The notes: generated from the sequence alone by a model not told the origin. DNA of 64,000 bases from Petrolisthes cinctipes (GCA_033782935.1 JAWQEG010000477.1:992001-1056000); one strand, 5' to 3'; positions 49,440 to 63,000 are shown, numbered from the stretch's first letter. Made by a program: numbers and translations.

Positions 49440-50441
49440 AACATACTGAAAATCGATCTTTTAGGTGCCCAAAAGTCGATATGTGCATGCATCTTCTGTA
49501 CCCGTTTATATCTCAAATTCTGGCCCTAAACACCCGAAAATTCGATATTTTGGGGTCCCAGAAGCGATCTGTACATGCCTACTCCGTGTTAGAGTATTTT
49601 CAAAATTCAGGCCCAAAACATACTGAAAATCGATATTTTAGATGCCCAAAGTCAATATGTGCATGTATCTTCTGTACCCGTTTATATCTCAAATTCAGGC
49701 TCAAAACACCCGAAAATTCAATATTTTGGGGTCCCAGAAGCAATCTGTACATGCCTACTCAGTGCTAGAATATTTTCAAAATATAGGCTAAAAACATGCT
49801 AAAAATCGATCTTTTAGGTGCCAAATAGTCGATATCTCAAATTCAGTCCCAAAACACCCGAAAATTCGATATTTAGGGGTCCCAGAAGCGATCTGTACGT
49901 GCCTACTCCGTGTTAGAGTATTTTCAAAATACATGCTCAAAACATACTGAAAATCGATCTTTTAGGTGCACAAAAGTCGATATGTGAATGCATCTTCAGT
50001 ACCCGTTTATATCTCAAATTCAGACTCAAAACACCCGAAAATTCAATATTTTGGGGTCCCAGAAGCAATCTGTACATGCCTACTCAGTGTTAGAGTTTTT
50101 TCAAAATACAGGCCCAAAACATGCTGAAAATCGATATTTTAGATGCCCAAAGTCAATATGTGCATGTATCTTCTGTACCCGTTTATATCTCAAATTCAGG
50201 CTCAAAACACCCGAAAATTCAATATTTTGGGGTCCCAGAAGCAATCTGTACATGCCTACACAGTGCTAGAATATTTTCAAAATATAGGCTAAAAACATGC
50301 TAAAAATCGACATTTTAGGTGCCAAAAAATCGATATCTCAAATTCAGTCCCAAAACACCCGAAAATTCGATATTTAGAGGTCCCAGAAGGTATCTGTACA
50401 TGCCTACTCCGTGATAGAGTATTTTCAAAATACAGGCTAAA
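49440..50441 (+). repeat. 1,002 bp near-identical tandem duplication, copy 1
   Basis: Every private marker recurs exactly 1,002 bp later: a B/E chimera (CAAAATTCAGGCCCAAAACATACTG with ATTTTAGATGCCC), GCCAAATAGTCG, TGTACGTGCC, TATGTGAATGCATC, TTCAGACTCAAAAC, TTAGAGTTTTTTC and GTGATAGAG. I found no difference in the stretches compared. Confidence 0.9.
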
Positions 50442-51597
50442 AACATACTGAAAATCGATCTTTTAGGTGCCCAAAAGTCGATATGTGCATGCATCTTCTG
50501 TACCCGTTTATATCTCAAATTCTGGCCCTAAACACCCGAAAATTCGATATTTTGGGGTCCCAGAAGCGATCTGTACATGCCTACTCCGTGTTAGAGTATT
50601 TTCAAAATTCAGGCCCAAAACATACTGAAAATCGATATTTTAGATGCCCAAAGTCAATATGTGCATGTATCTTCTGTACCCGTTTATATCTCAAATTCAG
50701 GCTCAAAACACCCGAAAATTCAATATTTTGGGGTCCCAGAAGCAATCTGTACATGCCTACTCAGTGCTAGAATATTTTCAAAATATAGGCTAAAAACATG
50801 CTAAAAATCGATCTTTTAGGTGCCAAATAGTCGATATCTCAAATTCAGTCCCAAAACACCCGAAAATTCGATATTTAGGGGTCCCAGAAGCGATCTGTAC
50901 GTGCCTACTCCGTGTTAGAGTATTTTCAAAATACATGCTCAAAACATACTGAAAATCGATCTTTTAGGTGCACAAAAGTCGATATGTGAATGCATCTTCA
51001 GTACCCGTTTATATCTCAAATTCAGACTCAAAACACCCGAAAATTCAATATTTTGGGGTCCCAGAAGCAATCTGTACATGCCTACTCAGTGTTAGAGTTT
51101 TTTCAAAATACAGGCCCAAAACATGCTGAAAATCGATATTTTAGATGCCCAAAGTCAATATGTGCATGTATCTTCTGTACCCGTTTATATCTCAAATTCA
51201 GGCTCAAAACACCCGAAAATTCAATATTTTGGGGTCCCAGAAGCAATCTGTACATGCCTACACAGTGCTAGAATATTTTCAAAATATAGGCTAAAAACAT
51301 GCTAAAAATCGACATTTTAGGTGCCAAAAAATCGATATCTCAAATTCAGTCCCAAAACACCCGAAAATTCGATATTTAGAGGTCCCAGAAGGTATCTGTA
51401 CATGCCTACTCCGTGATAGAGTATTTTCAAAATACAGGCTAAAAACATACTGAAAATCGATCTTTTAGGTGCCCAAAAGTCGATATGTGCATGCATCTTC
51501 TGTACCCGTTTATATCTCAAATTCTGGCCCTAAACACCCGAAAATTCGATATTTTGGGGTCCCAGAAGCGATCTGTACATGCCTACTCCGTGTTAGA
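50442..51597 (+). repeat. 1,002 bp near-identical tandem duplication, copy 2 plus 154 bp
   Basis: Second copy with the same markers. The match continues about 154 bp past one unit, until B switches to the TTTTAAAAATTC form near 51,601. Left of 49,440 the first copy has CATGCTCAAAAC and the second CAGGCTAAAAAC, which sets the left edge. Confidence 0.9.
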
Positions 51598-52256
51598 GTA
51601 TTTTAAAAATTCAGGCCCAAAACATGCTGAAAATCGATATTTTTGGTGCCCAAAGTCAATATGTGCATGTATCTTCTGTACCCGTTTATATCTCAAATTC
51701 AGGCTCAAAACACCCGAAAATTCAATATTTTGGGGTCCCAGAAGCAATCTGTACAGTGCTAGAATATTTTCGAAATATAGGCTAAAAACATGCTAAAAAT
51801 CGATCTTTTAGGTGCCAAAAAGTCGATATCTCAAATTCAGTCCCAAAACACCCGAAAATTCGATATTTAGAGGTCCCAGAAGGTATCTGTACATGCCTAC
51901 TCCGTGTTAGAGTATTTTCAAAATACAGGCCAAAAACATACTGAAAATCGATCTTTTAGGTGCCCAAAAGTCGATATGTGCATGCATCTTCTGTACCCGT
52001 TTATATCTCAAATTCTGGCCCTAAACACCCGAAAATTCGATATTTTGGGGTCCTAGAAGCGATCTGTACATGCCTACTCCGTGTTAGAGTATTTTCAAAA
52101 TTCAGGCCCAAAACATGCTGAAAATCGATATTTTTGGTGCCCAAAGTCAATATGTGCATGTATATTCTGTACCCGTTTATATCTCAAATTCAGGCTCAAA
52201 ACACCAGAAAATTCAATATTTTGGGGTCCCAGAAGCAATCTGTACATGCCTACTCA
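51598..52256 (+). repeat. HOR segment (B-c-A-B) between duplications
   Basis: The B at the left edge is shortened by the 10 bp deletion (TGTACAGTGC near 51,752) and followed by TTTTCGAAATATAGG near 51,767. A B with CACCAGAAAATTC and TGTATATTCTG ends the segment. No other sequence is present. Confidence 0.78.
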
Positions 52257-53720
52257 GTGCTAGAAAATTTTCAAAATATAGGCTAAAAACATGCTAAAAA
52301 TCGATCTTTTAGGTGCCAAAAAGTCGATATCTCAAATTCAGTCACAAAACACCCGAAAATTCGATATTTAGGGGTCCCAGAAGCGATCTGTACATGCCTA
52401 CTCCGTGTTAGAGTATTTTCAAAATACATGCTCAAAACATACTGAAAATCGATCTTTTAGGTGCATAAAAGTCGATATGTAAATGCATCTTCAGTACCCG
52501 TTTATATCTCAAATTCAGGCTCAAACCACCCGAAAATTCAATATTTTGGGGTCCCAGAAGCAATCTGTACATGCCTACTCAGTGTTAGAGTATTTTCAAA
52601 ATACAGGCCCAAAACATGCTGAAAATCGATATTTTAGATGCCCAAAGTCAATATGTGCATGTATCTTCTGTACCCGTTTATATCTCAAATTCAGGCTCAA
52701 AACACCCGAAAATTCAATATTTTGGGGTCCCAGAAGCAATCTGTACAGTGCTAGAATATATTCAAAATATGGGCTAAAAACATGCTAAAAATCGATCTTT
52801 TAGGTGCCAAAAAGTCGATATCTCAAATTCAGTCCCAAAACACCCGAAAATTCGATATTTTGGGGTCCCAGAAGCAATCTGTACATGCCTACTCAGTGTT
52901 AGAGTATTTTCAAAATTCAGGCCCAAAACATGCTGAAAATCGATATTTTTGGTGCCCAAAGTCAATATGTGCATGTATCTTCTGTACCCGTTTATATCTC
53001 AAATTCAGGCTCAAAACACCCGAAAATTCAATATTTTGGGGTCCCAGAAGCAATCTGTACATGCCTACTCAGTGCTAGAATATTTTCAAAATATAGGCTA
53101 AAAACATGCTAAAAATCGATCTTTTAGGTGCCAAATAGTCGATATCTCAAATTCAGTCCCAAAACACCCGAAAATTCGTTATTCAGGGGTCCCAGAAGCG
53201 ATCTGTACGTGCCTACTCCGTGTTAGAGTATTTTCAAAATACATGCTCAAAACATACTGAAAATCGATCTTTTAGGTGCACAAAAGTCGTTATGTGAATG
53301 CATCTTCAGTACCCGTTTATATCTCAAATTCAGACTCAAAACACCCGAAAATTCAATATTTTGGGGTCCCAGAAGCTATCTGTACATGCCTACTCAGTGT
53401 TAGAGTTTCTTCAAAATACAGGCCCAAAACATGCTGAAAATCGATATTTTAGATGCCCAAAGTCAATATGTGCATGTATCTTCTGTACCCGTTTATATCT
53501 CAAATTCAGCCTCAAAACACCCGAAAATTCAATATTTTGGGGTCCCAGAAGCAATCTGTACATGCCTACACAGTGCTAGAATATTTTCAAAATATAGGCT
53601 AAAAACATGCTAAAAATCGACATTTTAGGTGCCAAAAAATCGATATCTCAAATTCAGTCCCAAAACACCCGAAAATTCAATATTTTGGGGTCCCAGAAGC
53701 AATCTGTACATGCCTACTCA
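52257..53720 (+). repeat. 1,464 bp tandem duplication, copy 1
   Basis: Markers repeated at +1,464 are GCTAGAAAATTTTC at the start, CAGTCACAAAAC, GGTGCATAAAA, ATGTAAATGC or ATGTGAATGC, CTCAAACCACCC, TGTACAGTGCTAGAATATATTC near 52,744, GCCAAATAGTCG, TATTCAGGGGTCCC, TGTACGTGCC, TTCAGACTC and TTCAGCCTC. GTATGGGC-type change: TATGGGCTAAAAAC near 52,769 is private to this copy. Confidence 0.84.
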
Positions 53721-55139
53721 GTGCTAGAAAATTTTCAAAATATAGGCTAAAAACATGCTAAAAATCGATCTTTTAGGTGCCAAAAAGTCGATATCTCAAA
53801 TTCAGTCACAAAACACCCGAAAATTCGATATTTAGGGGTCCCAGAAGCGATCTGTACATGCCTACTCCGTGTTAGAGTATTTTCAAAATACATGCTCAAA
53901 ACATACTGAAAATCGATCTTTTAGGTGCATAAAACTCGATATGTGAATGCATCTTCAGTACCCGTTTATATCTCAAATTCAGGCTCAAACCACCCGAAAA
54001 TTCAATATTTTGGGGTCCCAGAAGCAATCTGTACATGCCTACTCAGTGTTAGAGTATTTTCAAAATACAGGCCCAAAACATGCTGAAAATCGATATTTTA
54101 GATGCCCAAAGTCAATATGTGCATGTATCTTCTGTACCCGTTTATATCTCAAATTCAGGCTCAAAACACCCGAAAATTCAATATTTTGGGGTCCCAGAAG
54201 CAATCTGTACAGTGCTAGAATATATTCAAAATATAGGCTAAAAACATGCTAAAAATCGATCTTTTAGGTGCCAAAAAGTCGATATCTCAAATTCAGTCCC
54301 AAAACACCCGAAAATTCGATATTTTGGGGTCCCAGAAGCAATCTGTACATGCCTACTCAGTGTTAGAGTATTTTCAAAATTCAGGCCCAAAACATGCTGA
54401 AAATCGATATTTTTGGTGCCCAAAGTCAATATGTGCATGTATCTTCTGTACCCGTTTATATCTCAAATTCAGGCTCAAAACACCCGAAAATTCAATATTT
54501 TGGGGTCCCAGAAGCAATCTGTACATGCCTACTCAGTGCTAGAATATTTTCAAAATATAGGCTAAAAACATGCTAAAAATCGATCTTTTAGGTGCCAAAT
54601 AGTCGATATCTCAAATTCAGTCCCAAAACACCCGAAAATTCGATATTCAGGGGTCCCAGAAGCGATCTGTACGTGCCTACTCCGTGTTAGAGTATTTTCA
54701 AAATACATGCTCAAAACATACTGAAAATCGATCTTTTAGGTGCACAAAAGTCGATATGTGAATGCATCTTCAGTACCCGTTTATATCTCAAATTCAGACT
54801 CAAAACACCCGAAAATTCAATATTTTGGGGTCCCAGAAGCAATCTGTACATGCCTACTCAGTGTTAGAGTTTTTTCAAAATACAGGCCCAAAACATGGTG
54901 AAAATCGATATTTTAGATGCCCAAAGTCAATATGTGCATGTATCTTCTGTACCCGTTTATATCTCAAATTCAGCCTCAAAACACCCGAAAATTCAATATT
55001 TTGGGGTCCCAGAAGCAATCTGTACATGCCTACACAGTGCTAGAATATTTTCAAAATATAGGCTAAAAACATGCTAAAAATCGACATTTTAGGTGCCAAA
55101 AAATCGATATCTCAAATTCAGTCCCAAAACACCCTAAAA
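53721..55139 (+). repeat. 1,464 bp tandem duplication, copy 2
   Basis: Same markers as copy 1. Private changes are AAAACTCGATATG near 53,931 and CATGGTGAAAATCG near 54,894, while copy 1 has CGTTATTCAGG, GTCGTTATG and TAGAGTTTCTTC. Homology ends near 55,140, where this copy has CACCCTAAAATTCGATATTTAGAGG in place of TTCAATATTTTGGGG. Confidence 0.83.
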
Positions 55140-56175
55140 TTCGATATTTAGAGGTCCCAGAAGGTATCTGTACATGCCTACTCCGTGATAGAGTATTTTC
55201 AAAATACAGGCTAAAAACATACTGAAAATCGATCTTTTAGGTGTCCAAAAGTCGATATGTGCATGCATCTTCTGTACCCGTTTATATCTCAAATTCTGGC
55301 CCTAAACACCCGAAAATTCGATATTTTGGGGTCCCAGAAGCGATCTGTACATGCCTACTCCGTGTTAGAGTATTTCCAAATTCAGGCCCAAAACATGCTG
55401 AAAATCGATATTTTTGGTGCCCAAAGTCAATATGTGCATGTATCTTCTGTACCCGTTTATATCTCAAATTCAGGCTCAAAACACCCGAAAATTCAATATT
55501 TTGGGGTCCCAGAAGCAATCTGTACAGTGCTAGAATATTTTCGAAATATAGGCTAAAAACATGCTGAAAATCGATCTTTTAGGTGCCAAAAAGTCGATAT
55601 CTCAAATTCAGTCCCAAAACACCCGAAAATTCGATATTTAGGGGACCCAGAAGCGATCTGTACATGCCTACTCCGTGTTAGAGTATTTTCAAAATACAGG
55701 CCAAAAACATACTGAAAATCGATCTTTTAGGTGCCCAAAAGTCGATATGTGCATGCATCTTCTGTACCCGTTTATATCTCAAATTCTGGCCCTAAACACC
55801 CGAAAATTCGATATTTTTGGGTCCCAGAAGCGATCTGTACATGCCTACTCCGTGTTAGAGTATTTTCAAAATTCAGGCCCAAAACATGCTGAAAATCGAT
55901 ATTTTTGGTGCCCAAAGTCAATATGTGCATGTATCTTCTGTACCCGTTTATATCTCAAATTCAGGCTCAAAACACCCGAAAATTCAATATTTTGGGGTCC
56001 CAGAAGCAATCTGTACATGCCTACTCAGTGCTAGAATATTTTCAAAATATAGGCTAAAAACATGCTAAAAATCGATCTTTTAGGTGCCAAAAAGTCGATA
56101 TCTCAAATTCAGTCCCAAAACACCCGAAAATTCGATATTTAGGGGTCCCAGAAGCGATCTGTACATGCCTACTCC
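55140..56175 (+). repeat. HOR segment with a one-base deletion in B
   Basis: Ordinary A-B-c-A-B-c order. A near 55,192 begins GTGATAGAG with GGTGTCCAAAAG. The next B has TATTTCCAAATTCAGG in place of TATTTTCAAAATTCAGG, slightly shortened, and ends with the 10 bp deletion followed by TTTTCGAAATATAGG. AGGGGACCCAG occurs near 55,640. Confidence 0.78.
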
Positions 56176-58336
56176 GTGTTAGAGTATTTTCAAAATACAT
56201 GCTCAAAACATACTGAAAATCGATCTTTTAGGTGCACAAAAGTCGATATGTGCATGCATCTTCAGTACCTGTTTATATCTCAAATTCAGGCTCAAAACAC
56301 CCGAAAATTCAATATTTTGGGGTCCCAGAAGCAATCTGTACATGCCTACTCAGTGTTAGACTATTTTCAAAATACAGGCCCAAAACATGCTGAAAATCGA
56401 TATTTTAGATGCCCAAAGTCAATATGTGCATGTATCTTCTGTACCCGTTTATATCTCAAATTCAGGCTCAAAACACCCGAAAATTCAATATTTTGGGGTC
56501 CCAGAAGCAATCTGTACATGCCTACACAGTGCTATAATATTTTCAAAATATAGGCTAAAAACATGCTAAAAATCGACATTTTAGGTGCCAAAAAATCGAT
56601 ATCTCAAATTCAGTCCCAAAACACCCGAAAATTCGATATTTAGAGGTCCCAGAAGGTATCTGTACATGCTTACTCCGTGTTAGAGTATTTTCAAAATACA
56701 GGCCAAAAACATACTGAAAATCGATCTTTTAGGTGCCCAAAAGTCGATATGTGCATGCATCTTCTGTACCCGTTTATATCTCAAATTCTGGCCCTAAACA
56801 CCCGAAAATTCGATATTTTGGGGTCCCAGAAGCGATCTGTACATGCCTACTCCGTGTTAGAGTATTTTCAAAATACATGCTCAAAACATACTGAAAATCG
56901 ATCTTTTAGGTGCACAAAAGTCGATATGTGCATGCATCTTCAGTACCCGTTTATATCTCAAATTCAGGCTCAAAACACCCGAAAATTCAATATTTTGGGG
57001 TCCCAGAAGCAATCTGTACATGCCTACTCAGTGTTAGAGTATTTTCAAAATACAGGCCCAAAACATGCTGAAAATCGATATTTTAGATGCCCAAAGTCAA
57101 TATGTGCATGTATCTTCTGTACCCGTTTATATCTCAAATTCCGGCTCAAAACACCCGAAAATTCAATATTTTGGGGTCCCAGAAGCAATCTGTACATGCC
57201 TACCCAGTGCTAGAATATTTTCAAAATATAGGCTAAAAACATGCTAAAAATCGACATTTTAGGTGCCAAAAAATCGATATCTCAAATTCAGTCCCAAAAC
57301 ACCCGAAAATTCGATATTTAGAGGTCCCAGAAGGTATCTGTACATGCCTACTCCGTGTTAGAGTATTTTCAAAATACAGGCCAAAAACATACTGAAAATC
57401 GATCTTTTAGGTGCCCAAAAGTCGATATGTGCATGCATCTTCTGTACCCGTTTATATCTCAAATTCTGGCCCTAAACTCCCGAAAATTCGATATTTTGGG
57501 GTCCCAGAAGCGATCTGTACATGCCTACTCCGTGTTAGAGTATTTTCAAAATTCAGGCCCAAAACATGCTGAAAATCGATATTTTTGGTGCCCAAAGTCA
57601 ATATGTGCATGTATCTTCTGTACCCGTTTATATCTCAAATTCAGGCTCAAAACACCCGAAAATTCAATATTTTGGGGTCCCAGAAGCAATCTGTACAGTG
57701 CTAGAATATTTTCGAAATATAGGCTAAAAACATGCTAAAAATCGATCTTTTAGGTGCCAAAAAGTCGATATCTCAAATTCAGTCCCAAAACACCCGAAAA
57801 TTCGATATTTAGGGGTCCCAGAAGCTATCTGTACATGCCTACTCCGTGTTAGAGTATTTTCAAAATACAGGCCAAAAACATACTGAAAATCGATCTTTTA
57901 GGTGCCCAAAAGTCGATATGTGCATGCATCTTCTGTACCCGTTTATATCTCAAATTCTGACCCTAAACACCCGAAAATTCGATATTTTGGGGTCCCAGAA
58001 GCGATCTGTACATGCCTACTCCGTGTTAGAGTATTTTCAAAATTCAGGCCCAAAACATCCTGAAAATCGATATTTTTGGTGCCCAAAGTCAATATGTGCA
58101 TGTATCTTCTGTACCCGTTTATATCTCAAATTCAGGCTCAAAACACCCGAAAATTCAATATTTTGGGGTCCCAGAAGCAATCTGTACAGTGCTAGAATAT
58201 TTTCAAAATATAGGCTAAAAACATGCTAAAAATCGATCTTTTAGGTGCCAAAAAGTCGATATCTCAAATTCAGTCCCAAAACACCCGAAAATTCGATATT
58301 TAGGGGTCCCAGAAGCGATCTGTACATGCCTACTCC
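56176..58336 (+). repeat. 2,161 bp block, copy 1
   Basis: The order is D-E-f-A-D-E-f-A-B(166)-c-A-B(166)-c. The A-D-E-f part at 56,677-57,354 is a 678 bp tetramer lacking B and c. Two successive 491 bp A-B-c trimers follow at 57,355 and 57,846, both with the 10 bp deletion. Markers are CAGTACCTGTTTA in D and CTACCCAGTGC near 57,200. Confidence 0.83.
56677..57354 (+). repeat. 678 bp tetramer A-D-E-f (copy 1 of 4)
   Basis: A (177) is joined directly to D (177), then E (176) and f (148). The A end (GAAGCGATC...CTACTCCGTGTTAGAG) normally leads to B and here leads to CATGCTCAAAACATACTG. The other copies start at 58,838, 60,017 and 63,200. Because A and D are each 177 bp, reading frames run through the join and give the longest chance open frames in the window. 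Confidence 0.85.
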
Positions 58337-60016
58337 GTGTTAGAGTATTTTCAAAATACATGCTCAAAACATCCTGAAAATCGATCTTTTAGGTGCACAA
58401 AAGTCGATATGTGCATGCATCTTCAGTACCTGTTTATATCTCAAATTCAGGCTCAAAACACCCGAAAATATAATATTTTGGGGTCCCAGAAGCAATCTGT
58501 ACATGCCTACTCAGTGTTAGAGTATTTTCAAAATACAGGCCCAAAACATGCTGAAAATCGATATTTTAGATGCCCAAAGTCAATATGTGCATGTATCTTC
58601 TGTACCCGTTTATATCTCAAATTCAGGCTCAAAACACCCGAAAATTCAATATTTTGGGGTCCCAGAAGCAATCTGTACATGCCTACACAGTGCTAGAATA
58701 TTTTCAAAATATAGGCTAAAAACATGCTAAAAATCGACATTTTAGGTGCCAAAAAATCGATATCTCAAATTCAGTCCCAAAACACCCGAAAATTCGATAT
58801 TTAGAGGTCCCAGAAGGTATCTGTACATGCTTACTCCGTGTTAGAGTATTTTCAAAATACAGGCCAAAAACATACTGAAAATCGATCTTTTAGGTGCCCA
58901 AAAGTCGATATGTGCATGCATCTTCTGTACCCGTTTATATCTCAAATTCTGGCCCTAAACACCCGAAAATTCGATATTTTGGGGTCCCAGAAGCGATCTG
59001 TACATGCCTACTCCGTGTTAGAGTATTTTCAAAATACATGCTCAAAACATACTGAAAATCGATCTTTTAGGTGCACAAAAGTCGATATGTGCATGCATCT
59101 TCAGTACCCGTTTATATCTCAAATTCATGCTCAAAACACCCGAAAATTCAATATTTTGGGGTCCCAGAAGCAATCTGTACATGCCTACTCAGTGTTAGAG
59201 TATTTTCAAAATACAGGCCCAAAACATGCTGAAAATCGATATTTTAGATGCCCAAAGTCAATATGTGCATGTATCTTCTGTACCCGTTTATATCTCAAAT
59301 TCAGGCTCAAAACACCCGAAAATTCAATATTTTGGGGTCTCAAAAGCAATCTGTAAATGCCTACCCAGTGCTAGAATATTTTCAAAATATAGGCTAAAAA
59401 CATGCTAAAAATCGACATTTTAGGTGCCAAAAAATCGATATCTCAAATTCAGTCCCAAAACACCCGAAAATTCGATATTTAGAGGTCCCAGAAGGTATCT
59501 GTACATGCCTACTCCGTGTTAGAGTATTTTCAAAATACAGGCCAAAAACATACTGAAAATCGATCTTTTAGGTGCCCAAAAGTCGATATGTGCATGCATC
59601 TTCTGTACCCGTTTATATCTCAAATTCTGGCCCTAAACACCCGAAAATTCGATATTTTGGGGTCCCAGAAGCGATCTGTACATGCCTACTCCGTGTTAGA
59701 GTATTTTCAAAATTCAGGCCCAAAACATGCTGAAAATCGATATTTTTGGTGCCCAAAGTCAATATGTGCATGTATCTTCTGTACCCGTTTATATCTCAAA
59801 TTCAGGCTCAAAACACCCGAAAATTCAATATTTTGGGGTCCCAGAAGCAATCTGTACATGCCTACTCAGTGCTAGAATATTTTCAAAATATAGGCTAAAA
59901 ACATGCTAAAAATCGATCTTTTAGGTGCCAAAAAGTCGATATCTCAAATTCAGTCCCAAAACACCCGAAAATTCGATATTTAGGGGTCCCAGAAGCGATC
60001 TGTACATGCCTACTCC
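58337..60016 (+). repeat. 2,161 bp block, copy 2 (matches for about 1.5 kb)
   Basis: D-E-f-A-D-E-f-A repeats at +2,161 with CAGTACCTG and CTACCCAGTGC. It then diverges because B at 59,693 is full length. Private changes are ACATCCTGAAAATCG near 58,371, CGAAAATATAATATT near 58,464 and GGTCTCAAAAGC with CTGTAAATGCC near 59,337-59,359. Confidence 0.82.
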
Positions 60017-63000
60017 GTGTTAGAGTATTTTCAAAATACAGGCCAAAAACATACTGAAAATCGATCTTTTAGGTGCCCAAAAGTCGATATGTGCATGCAT
60101 CTTCTGTACCCGTTTATATCTCAAATTCTGGCCCTAAACACCCGAAAATTCGATTTTTTGGGGTCCCAGAAGCGATCTGTACATGCCTACTCCGTGTTAG
60201 AGTATTTTCAAAATACATGCTCAAAACATACTGAAAATCGATCTTTTAGGTGCACAAAAGTCGATATGTGCATGCATCTTCAGTACCCGTTCATATCTCA
60301 AATTCAGGCTCAAAACACCCGAAAATTCAATATTTTGGGGTCCCAGAAGCAATCTGTACATGCCTACTCAGTGTTAGAGTATTTTCAAAATACAGGCCCA
60401 AAACATGCTGAAAATCGATATTTTAGATGCCCAAAGTCAATATGTGCATGTATCTTCTGTACCCGTTTATATCTCAAATTCAGGCTCAAAACACCCGAAA
60501 ATTCAATATTTTGGGGTCCCAGAAGCAATCTGTACATGCCTACCCAGTGCTAGAATATTTTCAAAATATAGGCTAAAAACATGCTAAAAATCGACATTTT
60601 AGGTGCCAAAAAATGGATATCTCAAATTCAGTCCCAAAACACCCGAAAATTCGATATTTAGAGGTCCCAGAAGGTATCTGTACATGCTTACTCCGTGTTA
60701 GAGTATTTTCAATATACAGGCCAAAAACATACTGAAAATCGATCTTTTAGGTGCCCAAAAGTCGATATGTGCATGCATCTTCTGTACTCATTTATATCTC
60801 AAATTCTGGCCCTAAACACCCGAAAATTCGATATTTTGGGGTCCCAGAAGCGATCTGTACATGCCTACTCCGTGTTAGAGTATTTTCAAAATTCAGGCCC
60901 AAAACATGCTGAAAATCGATATTTTTGGTGCCCAAAGTCAATATGTGCATGTATCTTTTGTACCCGTTTATATCTCAAATTCAGGCTCAAAACACCCGAA
61001 AATTCAATATTTTGGGGTCCCAGAAGCAATCTGTACATGCCTACCCAGTGCTAGAATATTTTCAAAATATAGGCTAAAAACATGCTAAAAATCGATCTCT
61101 TAGGTGCCAAAAAGTCGATATCTCAAATTCAGGTTCAAAACACCCGAAAATTCGATATTTAGGGGTCCCAGAAGCGATCTGTACATGCCTACTCCGTGTT
61201 AGAGTATTTTCAAAATACATGCTCAAAACATACTGAAAATCGATCTTTTAGGTGCACAAAAGTCGATATGTGAATGCATCTTCAGTACCTGTTTATATCT
61301 CAAATTCAGGCTCAAAACACCCGAAAATTCAATATTTTGGGGTCCCAGAAGCAATCTGTACATGCCCACTCAGTGTTAGAGTATTTTCAAAATACAGGCC
61401 CAAAACATGCTGAAAATCGATATTTTAGATGCCCAAAGTCAATATGTGCATGTATCTTCTGTACCCGTTTATATCTCAAATTCAGGCTCAAAACACCCGA
61501 AAATTCAATATTTTGGGGTCCCAGAAGCAATCTGTACATGCCTACTCAGTGCTAGAATATTTTCAAAATATAGGCTAAAAACATGCTAAAAATCGATCTT
61601 TTAGGTGCCAAAAAGTCGATATCTCAAATTCAGTCCCAAAACACCCGAAAATTCGATATTTAGGGGTCCCAGAAGCGATCTGTACATGCCTACTCCGTGA
61701 TAGAGTATTTTCAAAATACATGCTCAAAACATACTGAAAATCGATCTTTTAGGTGCACATAAGTCGATATGTGCATGCATCTTCAGTACCTGTTTATATC
61801 TCAAATTCAGGCTCAAAACACCCGAAAATTCAATATTTTGGGGTCCCAGAAGCAATCTGTACATGCCTACTCAGTGTTAGAGTATTTTCAAAATACAGGC
61901 CCAAAACATGCTGAAAATCGATATTTTAGATGCCCAAAGTCAATATGTGCATGTATCTTCTGTACCCGTTTATATCTCAAATTCAGGCTCAAAACACCCG
62001 AAAATTCAATATTTTGGGGTCCCAGAAGCAATCTGTACATGCCTACACAGTGCTAGAATATTTTCAAAATATAAGCTAAAAACATGCTAAAAATCGACAT
62101 TTTAGGTGCCAAAAAATCGATATATCAAATTCAGTCCCAAAAGACCCGAAAATTCGATATTTAGAGGTCCCAGAAGGTATCTGTACATGCTTACTCCGTG
62201 TTAGAGTTTTTTCAAAATACAGGCCAAAAACATACTGAAAATCGATCTTTTAGGTGCCCAAAAGCCGATATGTGCATGCATCTTCTGTACCCGTTTATAT
62301 CTCAAATTCTGGCCCTAAACACCCGAAAATTCGATATTTTGAGGTCCCAGAAGCGATCTGTATATGCCTACTCCGTGTTAGAGTATTTTCAAAATTCAGG
62401 CCCAAAACATGCTGAAAATCGATATTTTTGGTGCCCAAAGTCAATATGTGCATGTATCTACTGTACCCGTTTATATCTCAAATTCAGGCTCAAAACACCC
62501 GAAAATTCAATATTTTGGGGTCCCAGAAGCAATCTGTACATGCCTACTCAGTGCTAGAATATTTTCAAAATATAGGCTAAAAACATGCTAAAAATCGATC
62601 TCTAAGGTGCCAAAAAGTCGATATCTCAAATTCAGTCCCAAAACACCCGAAAATTCGATATTTAGGGGTCCCAGAAGCGATCTGTACATGCCTACTCCGT
62701 GTTAGAGTATTTTCAAAATACATGCTCAAAACATACTGAAAATCGATCTTTTAGGTGCACAAAAGTCGATATGTGAATGCATCTTCAGTACCTGTTTATA
62801 TCTCAAATTCAGGCTCAAAACACCCGAAAATTCAATATTTTGGGGTCCCAGAAGCAATCTGTACATGCCTACTCAGTGTTAGAGTATTTTCAAAATACAG
62901 GCCCAAAACATGCTGAAAATCGATATTTTAGATGCCCAAAGTCAATATGTGCATGTATCTTCTGTACCCGTTTATATCTCAAATTCAGGCTCAAAACACC

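Noticed and set aside
56677..57213. Open reading frames up to 178 codons and many of 119-127 codons
   Set aside because: They are translations of satellite. The frame persists because 177 and 501 are multiples of three. Copies at every HOR period encode the same low-complexity, cysteine- and asparagine-rich strings, with stops at fixed places in the short monomers. No domain, ribosome-binding context or codon bias is visible.
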